A DNA stretch of 64,000 nt from Bog-473 sp963744225 (GTDB taxonomy: Bacteria; Actinomycetota; Acidimicrobiia; Acidimicrobiales; RAAP-2): positions 1,736,001-1,800,000 of the forward strand of contig CAVUSV010000004.1 in NCBI GenBank assembly GCA_963744225.1. The letters run 5' to 3'. The position numbers were made by a program, and so were the translations under genes. Shown here one piece after another: positions 43,273 through 50,820 of this stretch. The stretch's first letter is position 1. Every line of letters begins with the position of its first letter. Below the pieces are notes generated by a model, which was not told the DNA's origin, searched no databases, and saw nothing but the letters and a program-made list of their open reading frames with translations.

Positions 43273-44717
43273 GCGCGGGCTGGGAGATGGTGATCGGCCT
43301 CGAGGTGCACTGCGAGCTGGCGACCACGACCAAGCTGTTCTGCGCGTGCCGCAACGCCTTCGGCGACGAGCCCAACGTCAACATCTGCCCCGTGTGCATC
43401 GGACTGCCCGGCTCACTGCCCGTCCTGAACGAGCACGCGGTCGAACTGGCCATGCGCATCGGCGCCGCGCTGCATTGCGAGATCCGACCCTCCGAGTTCG
43501 CCCGGAAGAACTACTTCTACCCGGACCAGGCCAAGGACTACCAGATCAGCCAGTACGACCGGCCCTTGAACACGGGGGGCTGGCTCGAACTGCCCGACGG
43601 CTTCCGGGTGGGGGTCACGCGCGCCCACATGGAGGAGGACACGGGCAAACTCAGTCACGTTGGGGCGAGTGGCCGCATCAACGCGGCGGACTACGCCCTG
43701 GTCGACTACAACCGCTCGGGGGTCCCGCTGGTCGAGATCGTGAGCGAGCCCGACATCCGCTCGGTGGCCCACGCCCGGGCCTACGCCAGCGAGCTGCGGG
43801 GCATCTTGGTGGCGACCGGTGCGTCGGACGGGAAGATGGAGGAGGGTTCGATGCGCGTCGACGCCAATGTGTCGGTGCGGCCGGACGGCACCAGCGTGTA
43901 CGGCACCCGTTGCGAGATCAAGAACCTCAACTCGCTTCGCTCGCTGGTCCGGGCGATCGACTACGAAGCGGCACGTCAGATTGCCATTCTCGAGGTCGGG
44001 GGCGTCGTGGCTCAAGAGACCCGGCACTGGGACGAAGCGGCCGGTCGCACAGAATCGATGCGTTCGAAGGAGGAGGCGAACGACTACCGCTACTTCCCCG
44101 AGCCTGACCTGGTCCCGCTGGGGCCAGACGCGGCCTGGCAGCAGCGGGTGCGCGCCTCCCTCGGCCCCATGCCGGCCGACCGCAGGGCGGGCCTGGCCGC
44201 CGCCCTGGGTGGCGCGCCGAGCGACGCGGAGGCGGACCAGATCCGTGCCGTCGTCGACCTGGGCCTCGACGCTCTGGTGACAGCTGCCGCGGACGCCGGG
44301 GCGCCCGTCGCGCTCGCGTTGGCCCGTGCCGCCAACGAGGTGGCAGCGCAGAGCGAGGCCGCCCGTCGACTCGACGCCGGCTCCTTCGCCTCCCTCCTCG
44401 CCTTGGAGTCGGGCGGCCGACTCTCCGCCACGCAGTCCAAGGCGGTCCTCGGGGCGCTGCTCGAACGCGGCGGGGGAGACCCGGCGGTGCTGGCCGAGGA
44501 GATGGGATTCGAGGCGCTCGGCTCCGATGTGCTCGGTACCGTGCTCGACGAGGTCATCGCTGCCCACCCCGACGAGTGGCTCCGGTTGGTCGCCGGCGAC
44601 GAGGCCGAGGTGAAGAAGCTGACGGGGATGTTCACCGGCGAAGTCATGAAGGCCACTGCGGGTAAGGCCAACGGCAAGGACGTGAAGGCCGAATTGCAGC
44701 GCCGACGGGGTGAGTGA
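43269..44717 (+). CDS. gatB: Asp-tRNA(Asn)/Glu-tRNA(Gln) amidotransferase subunit B
   Basis: A 482-aa GatB, which phosphorylates and amidates Glu-tRNA-Gln or Asp-tRNA-Asn. It is intact: WEMVIGLEVHCELATTTKLF, CICPVCIGLPGSLPVLNEHA-like zinc region (NICPVCIG), FYPDQAKDYQISQYD, GVTRAHMEEDTGKLSH, MRVDANVSVRP and KNLNSLRSLVRAIDYE are all present. The C-terminal YqeY-like tail (FTGEVMKATAGKANGKDVKA) binds tRNA. GTG start overlaps the gatA stop. Presence of GatCAB implies indirect synthesis of Gln-tRNA and probably Asn-tRNA. Confidence 0.97.
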   Translation: MSAGWEMVIGLEVHCELATTTKLFCACRNAFGDEPNVNICPVCIGLPGSLPVLNEHAVELAMRIGAALHCEIRPSEFARKNYFYPDQAKDYQISQYDRPLNTGGWLELPDGFRVGVTRAHMEEDTGKLSHVGASGRINAADYALVDYNRSGVPLVEIVSEPDIRSVAHARAYASELRGILVATGASDGKMEEGSMRVDANVSVRPDGTSVYGTRCEIKNLNSLRSLVRAIDYEAARQIAILEVGGVVAQETRHWDEAAGRTESMRSKEEANDYRYFPEPDLVPLGPDAAWQQRVRASLGPMPADRRAGLAAALGGAPSDAEADQIRAVVDLGLDALVTAAADAGAPVALALARAANEVAAQSEAARRLDAGSFASLLALESGGRLSATQSKAVLGALLERGGGDPAVLAEEMGFEALGSDVLGTVLDEVIAAHPDEWLRLVAGDEAEVKKLTGMFTGEVMKATAGKANGKDVKAELQRRRGE

Positions 44718-44746
44718 GCGTCTGGACCCACGCGAGGGGTTAGGCC

Positions 44747-44777
44747 TTGACCTTCACACGGTGTGAGGCCATAGAGA
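44747..44777 (+). promoter_or_regulatory. MerR-type promoter before the MerR-GyrI gene
   Basis: TTGACC at 44747-44752 is followed by a near-palindrome CTTCACAC / GTGTGAGG (44752-44768; one mismatch in eight) and a weak -10 (CATAGA or TAGAGA, 44770-44777). The 17-19 base spacer with a dyad in it is the arrangement used by MerR regulators that untwist over-long promoters. The gene starts 4-10 bases later, so the mRNA would be nearly leaderless. Autoregulation is inferred. Confidence 0.6.
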
Positions 44778-44780
44778 TGG

Positions 44781-45617
44781 ATGGTCATGTTGAACATCGG
44801 AGAGTTCGCACGGCTCGGACAGGTCTCGCCCCGGATGCTCCGCCATTACGACGAGACCGGCCTGCTCAAGCCCAGAAGCGTCGACCCAGCGACCGGGTAC
44901 CGGTCCTACGGGGTGGCGCAACTTGGCCGTCTCCACCGACTGCTCGCGCTGCGAGACCTCGGTTTCTCTCTGCAGCAGATCCGCCAGGTGCTCGACGACG
45001 ATCCTCCCGTGGAGCAGCTCCGGGGCATGCTGCGGCTGCGCCAGTCCCAGATTGAGCGGGAGGTCACCGGCGAGCAGGCTCGAATGCGCCGGGTCGACGC
45101 GCACCTCCGCGCGCTTGAAGAAAGGAGCATCGCAATGTCGACTCTCGACGTCGCCGTGAAGCACACCGAACCCGTCCGCATCGCCGAGGCGTCCGGCCTC
45201 GCCGCCGGATTCGGGCATGAGAATCTTGGGCCCTTGTTCCAACAGTTGGTGCCTCAGGTCCTCGGCCACCTGGCCCAGGCGAACGTCCGACCGGGCATCA
45301 TGATCGCCTGGTACGAGGAGCCACACGACGACGGAAGCGTGGTTCTGCACGCCGGCTTCGACGTCGCCGACCAGGACGTCTCCGGGTCAGACGGGCTCGA
45401 CTTGGTCGAGCTGTCCGGTACCACGGTGGCCTCCATCATCCACCGCGGGACGATGGAGCAGATCGCATCGGTCTACGAGGCGCTGGTTCGTTGGATCGAG
45501 GACAGCGGATACCGATTGGCGGGGCGCAGCCGCGAGCTCTATCACGAGTGGGACGACGACGAGCCAGAGCGCAGCGTTACCGAGCTGCAGATGCCGGTGC
45601 TGACGGACCGCCCTTAG
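44781..45617 (+). CDS. MerR-family regulator with GyrI-like effector domain
   Basis: A 278-aa regulator. The N-terminal MerR helix-turn-helix is LNIGEFARLGQVSPRMLRHY, then DETGLLKPRSVDPATGYRSY and FSLQQIRQVLDDDPPVEQL. A coiled linker (about residues 75-115) leads into a GyrI-like domain (EPVRIAEASGLAAGFGHENL through GYRLAGRSRELYHEWDDDEP). This is the BmrR/TipAS-like architecture that binds drugs or amphipathic molecules. Start is ATG 44781 or 44787. It overlaps the convergent TetR gene by 4 bases. Confidence 0.9.
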   Translation: MVMLNIGEFARLGQVSPRMLRHYDETGLLKPRSVDPATGYRSYGVAQLGRLHRLLALRDLGFSLQQIRQVLDDDPPVEQLRGMLRLRQSQIEREVTGEQARMRRVDAHLRALEERSIAMSTLDVAVKHTEPVRIAEASGLAAGFGHENLGPLFQQLVPQVLGHLAQANVRPGIMIAWYEEPHDDGSVVLHAGFDVADQDVSGSDGLDLVELSGTTVASIIHRGTMEQIASVYEALVRWIEDSGYRLAGRSRELYHEWDDDEPERSVTELQMPVLTDRP

Positions 45618-46198
45618 TCCAACGTTCCCGACATGTAACGGTCCAGCGTGGGTCCCGCCCAGCGCGCGATCTCTTGTGGCGTTGTGGTGGAGACGGGCGG
45701 CACGCGCAGGATGTACCGGGTGAAGGCGAGGCCCATCAGCTGTGACGAGACGAGCGACTGCCGCCGCCAGGTGAGCGCCTCGCTCTCGCCGGGGTTGCTT
45801 CCCTTGACACTCCACACGCGCTCGCTCACGAACTCGCGCATGGCGTCGGCCACGCTCGGCGAGGCGGCCATGGCCGCCACGCACGAGGCGAAGGAAGAGC
45901 CGGAGCCCTCGGCGAGGTCCCACATCGTGAGGAAGCCCACGATGACGCCGGCGCCCGCGGGGGATCCTGCATGGTCCGCCACCGTGCGCGGGTCGAAGGG
46001 CAGCGCCATGGCGGCGACGAAGAGGCTGGCCTTTCCGTCGAAATAGTGGTGCACGAGCGCGGGGTCGACGCCGGCCTCGCGGGCCACGGCCCGGAGGCTG
46101 GTCCCGTCGTAGCCCTTCTCCGCGAAGACGCGTTTGGCCGCCTCGACGATCTCGCCCCGGGTGTCGGCGTTGCCGGGCCGGCGACCGACTGCGCTCAT
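45614..46198 (-). CDS. TetR-family transcriptional regulator
   Basis: A 194-aa TetR protein. The HTH is RGEIVEAAKRVFAEKGYDGT, then SLRAVAREAGVDPALVHHYF, then DGKASLFVAAMALPFDP, a perfect family match. The effector-binding domain has the TetR_C 'LMGLAFTRYILRVPP' style common in actinobacterial multidrug repressors. It is divergent from an MMPL transporter; a 25-bp imperfect palindrome between them is the probable operator. The substrate of the transporter is the probable inducer (inference). Confidence 0.92.
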   Translation of the reverse strand: MSAVGRRPGNADTRGEIVEAAKRVFAEKGYDGTSLRAVAREAGVDPALVHHYFDGKASLFVAAMALPFDPRTVADHAGSPAGAGVIVGFLTMWDLAEGSGSSFASCVAAMAASPSVADAMREFVSERVWSVKGSNPGESEALTWRRQSLVSSQLMGLAFTRYILRVPPVSTTTPQEIARWAGPTLDRYMSGTLD

Positions 46199-46256
46199 CG
46201 GCCGCCGCGACCGAATCGGGAGGTCACGGGGTATTCACCAGCGGAGAATTCGATGG

Positions 46257-46281
46257 TAAAACTCATCAATGATGAATCTTA
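46257..46281. promoter_or_regulatory. Probable TetR operator between tetR and the MMPL gene
   Basis: TCATCA and TGATGA form a perfect 13-bp palindrome (46263-46275) centred at 46269. Outer bases extend the symmetry: TAAAAC on the left and ATCTTA on the right match at four of six positions. It lies in the AT-richer gap of about 120 bases between the divergent genes, the classic position for a TetR site. Confidence 0.6.
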
Positions 46282-46321
46282 TGGTGGGTCGGCCGTGGCG
46301 CGTGTGACAACGGCGACGCAG

Positions 46322-48494
46322 ATGGAAGAGACCCTGCTCGGGCGGCTGGCCGGACGCTGCTACGACCGCAGACGTCTCGTCCTGGCGGTCTGGTTCCTAG
46401 CCCTCATCGGGATGACGGTCCTGGCCCAGGTCGTCGGCACCCACTTCGAGAACAAGTTCACGGCGGGGAACACGCCCTCGCAGCAGGCCACCAGTATCTT
46501 GCAGGCGAAGTTCCCGTCCAAGGCGGGCGACACGGCGGATGTCGTGTTCCACACCGCCACGCCGATCGCCGCCAACGAGGCTGCCATCAATGGCGTGGTG
46601 GCCCGCCTGCAGCATCTGCCGTACGTGCAAAGCGTGACGGGCCCCTTCTCGGCGGCCGGGCGCGCACCAGATCGCGCAACACGGCAACATCGCGTTCGCC
46701 GAGATCCAATTCTCCAAGGCCACACCGGACATCCCGACCGGAGCGATCAAGAAGGTCATCACCACGGCGCAGGCGGCCGCGCATGCGGGGTTCCAGGTGG
46801 AGCTCGGGGGCCAACCCATCTCCGCCGCCGCCACGGCCGCCCCCGGTCCGAGCGAGGGCATCGGGATCACCGCCGCCATCCTGATCATGCTGCTCGCATT
46901 CGGGTCCGTGGTGGCCATGGGACTGCCGGTCATCACAGCCCTCTTCGGGCTCGGTATCGGCGTCGCCCTGCTGGAACTCGTGACGCACGTCCTCGTCGTG
47001 CCGCAGTTCTCGCCCTCCATGGCCGCCATGATCGGCATCGGCGTGGGCATCGACTACGCGCTGTTCATCGTTACCCGGTACCGGCAGGGCATCTTCGAGG
47101 GGCGCGAGCCCCGCGACGCGGTCGTGACGTCCCTCATGACCTCCGGGCGCTCCGTCCTCTTTGCCGGCAGCACGGTGGTGATCTCGCTGTTCGGCCTCTT
47201 CCTCATCGGCCAGCCCTACATGATCGGTCTCGCCACGGCATGCATCGCCGCCGTGTTGATGGTGTTGATCGCCGCACTGACCCTGCTGCCTGCGTTGCTG
47301 GGGTTCGCGGGCAACGCCATCGACAAGTTCCATCTGCCGGGATTGCTGCAGAACGGTGGCCCGCCACCCAAGAACGGCTTTTGGTACCGCTGGAGCCGCG
47401 TGGTGCAGCGTCGTGCGTGGATCACCGGCGCCTTGGCACTGCTCGTGCTCGTGGCGCTCGCCCTCCCTCTGTTCAGTATGCGGCTTGCCTTCACCGACGC
47501 AGGAAACGATCCGACGTCACTGACGACCCGGCAGGCCTACGACCTGTTGGCGCAGGGATTCGGTCCTGGCTTCAACGGCCCGCTCGTGGTGGCTGCGGAC
47601 ATGCACGGTCCGGGTGACCGTGCCACCGTCGACCGGCTCCAACGGGCCATCGCAGCCCACCGCTCCGGCATCGCCTTCGTGGTCCCGGCGCAGTTCAACG
47701 CATCGAACACCGGCGGCGTGATCGTCGTGTACCCGACGACCTCGCCGCAGTCCTCACAGACCGTCGCCCTGGTCCAGTCGTTGCGCAACGACGTGGTTGC
47801 GCCCGCCGTCGCGGGGACGGACGTCAACGCACAGGTAGGTGGGCAGACGGCGGGTGGCATCGATGCAGCCGACTTCCTAGGCCACCGGCTCTTCGTCGTC
47901 ATCGCGGCGGTGCTGATCCTGTCCTTCTTGTTGCTCATGGTCGTCTTCCGGTCGGTGCTGCTGCCTCTGAAGGCAGTGATCATGAACCTCCTCAGCGTCG
48001 GGGCCGCCTACGGCGTCATGGTCGCGGTGTTCCAATGGGGCTGGGCGGGGAGCTTCATCGGCATCGGCGAGAAGGGACCCATCGACCCGTGGATCCCGGT
48101 GGCGATGTTCACCGTCCTGTTCGGCCTGTCGATGGACTACGAGGTATTCCTGCTCTCGCGGATACGGGAGGAATGGCTGCGGACGGGCGACAACTCGCTG
48201 GCGGTCGCGGACGGGCTCGCCGTCACCGGCCGCATCATCACCGCGGCCGCCGCCATCATGTTCTGTGTCTTCGCCTCGTTCATCATCAAGGACCCGCTGC
48301 ACATCCTCAAGGTGTTCGGGCTTGGACTGGCCACGGCGGTGCTGCTCGACGCGACGCTCGTGCGCATGGTGCTCGTGCCGTCCATCATGGAGCTCCTCGG
48401 GCCGCTCAACTGGTGGATGCCGCGCTGGATGCAGCGGTCGATCCCGACCATCGGCGTGGAGGTCACGCCGGCCGCCGTGCCCACACCCGCCTGA
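46322..48494 (+). CDS. MMPL-family RND transporter (one frame break)
   Basis: Reconstructed as about 723 aa. It starts MEETLLGRLAGRCYDRRRLV then LAVWFLALIGMTVLAQVVGT, continues FTAGNTPSQQATSILQAKFP, then breaks near 46658-46660 (one extra G in GGG). The other frame picks up AHQIAQHGNIAFAEIQFSKA and IPTGAIKKVITTAQAAAHAG, and is intact to the end with two 5-6 span bundles, including MAAMIGIGVGIDYALFIVTR and VAMFTVLFGLSMDYEVFLLS. This resembles MmpL/HpnN-type lipid or drug exporters. ATG 46253 is also in frame, but the probable operator covers it, so ATG 46322 is preferred. Confidence 0.88.
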
Positions 48495-48536
48495 CGCGGC
48501 AGGTCGGCGCGGGGGTCGGCCGTATGCTGGTCGCCC

Positions 48537-50420
48537 ATGCACATCGACCGGGGAGCGCGCGCGGACGCCAAGATCCGTGGCCACGGGGCGCCCGCCCCGT
48601 CCAGGCTCAGCACGACGGGGACCCGCTCGCGTGAGCCCCGGCACAACGAATCGGGGCCGGTGGGCACACTCGTGTCCCTGAACCCCGGGCGCGACGTGCA
48701 GAGGGTCGGCACGGCCGCCTTCCTCGGTGAAGACATCAATAAGATCCACGACCCGGTCTGGGCGGTGATCGGCAATCTCGGAGACAGCCAGTGCTATCTG
48801 GGCGTGACGGCGAAGGTGCAGGCGGTCCAGGCCGCCTTGTCCCGCCGCATTGCCGAGGACGGCCTTCGGGTCCGATTGATAGCCCCGGCGTTCACTCTCG
48901 GGGTGTCGGACGGCCAGCTCAACGGCACGCCGCAGATGCGGTTCTCCCTGATCGGTCGGGAGCTCGTCCACGACGTCGCCGACGTCCACCTGGCGGCGAA
49001 CAGCGTTGCTGGACTCATCGCCGTGGTGGCATGCGACAAGCCCCCAGTCGGGACACTCGCTGCCGTCCTCGAGAACAACACGCCGGCCGTGATCCTCTCC
49101 GACGGCCCGATCAGGCCCGGGATCGACCCGGAGACCGGTGCTCGGATCGATCTCGTGTCCGCCTTTCAGGCGGCAGACCAGGACGCCGAGGTCAGGACCC
49201 GGTTCGCACTGCACGCCTGCCCCGGTCAGGGCAGCTGCGGAGGCATGTTCACCTACAACACGATGCAGACCTTCATCGCTGTTCTGGGCCTCGAACCGCT
49301 GCACATGGTGTCCCCTGCGTCCGATGACCCACGCCGGCTGACCGAGTTCCCCGATCAGACGGTCGACTGTCTGCTCACCATGACGAGCCGGGGCATTCGG
49401 CCACGCGACATCGTGACGCCCTCGTCGCTGCGAAACGCTCTCACGGTCGCCATCGCCATGGGTGGTTCGACCAACGTCGTTCTGCACTGCGTCGAGATCG
49501 CCCGCGCCGCGGGCATCGACCTTTGGGGCGACGTTCTCAGCCAAGACGAGTTCAACCAGTTGGCGCGGAGGTTGCCGGTGCTCGTCAATATGCGGCCCTT
49601 CGGTGACTATTCCATGATGGACGTTGACGCCATGGGCGGGCTCCAGGTCATCGTCAATGAGCTCCTTGCGGCGGGGTTCCTCGACGGTGACGCGATGACC
49701 TGCACCGGTGAGACCTTGGCCGAACAGGTTCGACGGCTTGCCCCGCCGCCTCCCGATCAGGAGGTGATCCATTCGGTCGAGACGCCGTTCAAGGACACCG
49801 GAGGATTGCGTCTGTTGCGGGGCAACCTGGCGCCTGAGGGCGGAGCCGTCTTGAAGGTCGCCGGCGTCGAAGGTGGCGTCAAGGAGGGGGTCTTCACCGG
49901 TCGAGCCCGGGTCTTCAGCGGTGAACGTTCGCTGATTGAGGCCCTCGACCGGCATCCGGACACTTTCCAAGACAACGACATGGTGGTGATCCGCTACGAG
50001 GGGCCCCGCGGCGCTCCCGGTATGCCGGAACTGCTCGACCCCACGTCGCGGATCACGGCCCTATGCCGGGAGCGGAACATCACCATTGCGCTCATGACGG
50101 ACGCGCGCTTCTCGGGTGGCTCGGTTGGTCTGGTGATCGGGCACGTCGCGCCCGAGGCACTTCTCGGGGGACCGATCGCACTTGTCGAGGACGGAGACAC
50201 CATCGTTGTCAACGTGACGACCGACCGCATCGACTGTCTGCAGCTGGACGAGCCCGACGTGCTCCTGCTCCGAGCCACGACGTGGCGGGCCGCAGTCGAC
50301 GGCAACGGTGGCGTCCACCCCGACGTCACGCCGGTGACCGACCGAGTCCTGACGCGGATGCGAGCGACAGCGCTTCCTGCCCTCCTCGGCGGAGGCATGG
50401 GGGCACCTTCGCCGACCTGA
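48537..50420 (+). CDS. ilvD: Divergent IlvD/Edd-family dehydratase (probable dihydroxy-acid dehydratase)
   Basis: A 627-aa member of the IlvD/Edd family. The Fe-S cysteines are at expected positions but in unusual contexts: Cys86 in GDSQCYLGV, Cys166 in VVACDKPPVG, Cys228 and 234 in HACPGQGSCGGMFTYNTMQT. Other conserved parts include LGVSDGQLNGTPQMRFSLIG, ALTVAIAMGGSTNVVLHCVE, VFTGRARVFSGE and DARFSGGSVGLVIGHVAPEA. The classic NPCN and NCDKITPGM motifs are not seen. It sits just upstream of ilvB-ilvN-ilvC, so a role in valine/isoleucine synthesis is likely. A sugar-acid dehydratase is the alternative. Confidence 0.82.
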   Translation: MHIDRGARADAKIRGHGAPAPSRLSTTGTRSREPRHNESGPVGTLVSLNPGRDVQRVGTAAFLGEDINKIHDPVWAVIGNLGDSQCYLGVTAKVQAVQAALSRRIAEDGLRVRLIAPAFTLGVSDGQLNGTPQMRFSLIGRELVHDVADVHLAANSVAGLIAVVACDKPPVGTLAAVLENNTPAVILSDGPIRPGIDPETGARIDLVSAFQAADQDAEVRTRFALHACPGQGSCGGMFTYNTMQTFIAVLGLEPLHMVSPASDDPRRLTEFPDQTVDCLLTMTSRGIRPRDIVTPSSLRNALTVAIAMGGSTNVVLHCVEIARAAGIDLWGDVLSQDEFNQLARRLPVLVNMRPFGDYSMMDVDAMGGLQVIVNELLAAGFLDGDAMTCTGETLAEQVRRLAPPPPDQEVIHSVETPFKDTGGLRLLRGNLAPEGGAVLKVAGVEGGVKEGVFTGRARVFSGERSLIEALDRHPDTFQDNDMVVIRYEGPRGAPGMPELLDPTSRITALCRERNITIALMTDARFSGGSVGLVIGHVAPEALLGGPIALVEDGDTIVVNVTTDRIDCLQLDEPDVLLLRATTWRAAVDGNGGVHPDVTPVTDRVLTRMRATALPALLGGGMGAPSPT

Positions 50421-50624
50421 CCTCTGCTCAGTCCGATGGCGCTCGTCTGGGAATCAGACTCGGGCGTGGTGTCCTCGAGGGTCGGAACGGCCGCAGGGCG
50501 TTGGGGACCACTCGGGCGACGGTCGGCGCGGGACGGCCGCCGAGTGTTCCGCAGACCATAAACGACCTTGTTTATACACCCAAGGCATTCGCATGGAGAG
50601 AGAGGTCGGTGATCGACCCCGGGG
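50421..50624. other. Gap after the IlvD-like gene, upstream of the ilvB promoter
   Basis: No convincing gene on either strand. It contains a small inverted repeat, CCTTG (50566-50570) with CAAGG (50580-50584), around an AT-rich centre. It is probably the 3' region of the IlvD-like gene plus distal promoter sequence. Confidence 0.3.
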
Positions 50625-50653
50625 TTGTCCTGACGATTCGGGCATGGCACAAT
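50625..50653 (+). promoter_or_regulatory. Predicted promoter of the ilvB leader
   Basis: TTGTCC at 50625-50630 and CACAAT at 50648-50653 are separated by exactly 17 bases and lie immediately before the leader peptide ATG at 50663. The transcript would begin close to 50660, giving a leader that starts almost at its 5' end. Confidence 0.6.
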
Positions 50654-50662
50654 GAATGCCTC

Positions 50663-50710
50663 ATGCAGGCACGCAGCTCCCGACCCGAGATTCTGGTACT
50701 CGTAACGTAG
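50663..50710 (+). CDS. ilvB leader peptide (branched-chain amino-acid attenuator), 15 aa
   Basis: ATG at 50663 begins a 15-residue peptide MQARSSRPEILVLVT ending at TAG 50708-50710. Its tail runs Ile-Leu-Val-Leu-Val, all three end products of the pathway in five consecutive codons. It lies about 110 bases before ilvB and just before two GC-rich hairpins, the second with a U tract. This is the classic layout of ribosome-mediated transcription attenuation: shortage of Ile, Leu or Val would stall the ribosome on these codons. Too short to be a functional protein. Confidence 0.85.
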   Translation: MQARSSRPEILVLVT

Positions 50711-50738
50711 GCGCGCGCCCACATCGCAACGCGCGCCT
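50709..50738 (+). promoter_or_regulatory. GC-rich hairpin in the ilvB leader RNA
   Basis: AGGCGCGC (50709-50716) pairs with GCGCGCCT (50731-50738), an 8-bp stem with a 14-base loop, overlapping the leader peptide stop codon. It is placed to be disrupted or exposed by the leader ribosome. The exact mutually exclusive partner of the terminator was not worked out. Confidence 0.5.
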
Positions 50739-50741
50739 CAC

Positions 50742-50766
50742 GACCTCCCGCACCGGGGGGTCTTTT
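50742..50766 (+). terminator. Rho-independent terminator (attenuator) before ilvB
   Basis: GACCTCCCG (50742-50750) pairs with CGGGGGGTC (50754-50762) in a 9-bp stem with one G-U pair and a CAC loop, directly followed by TTTT (50763-50766). This is the best intrinsic terminator in the window and lies between leader peptide and ilvB. Confidence 0.82.
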
Positions 50767-50820
50767 CAATTCCGGACCGATTCGAACGAGAATGCAAACG
50801 CAGCGGAACAGGGGAACCAC

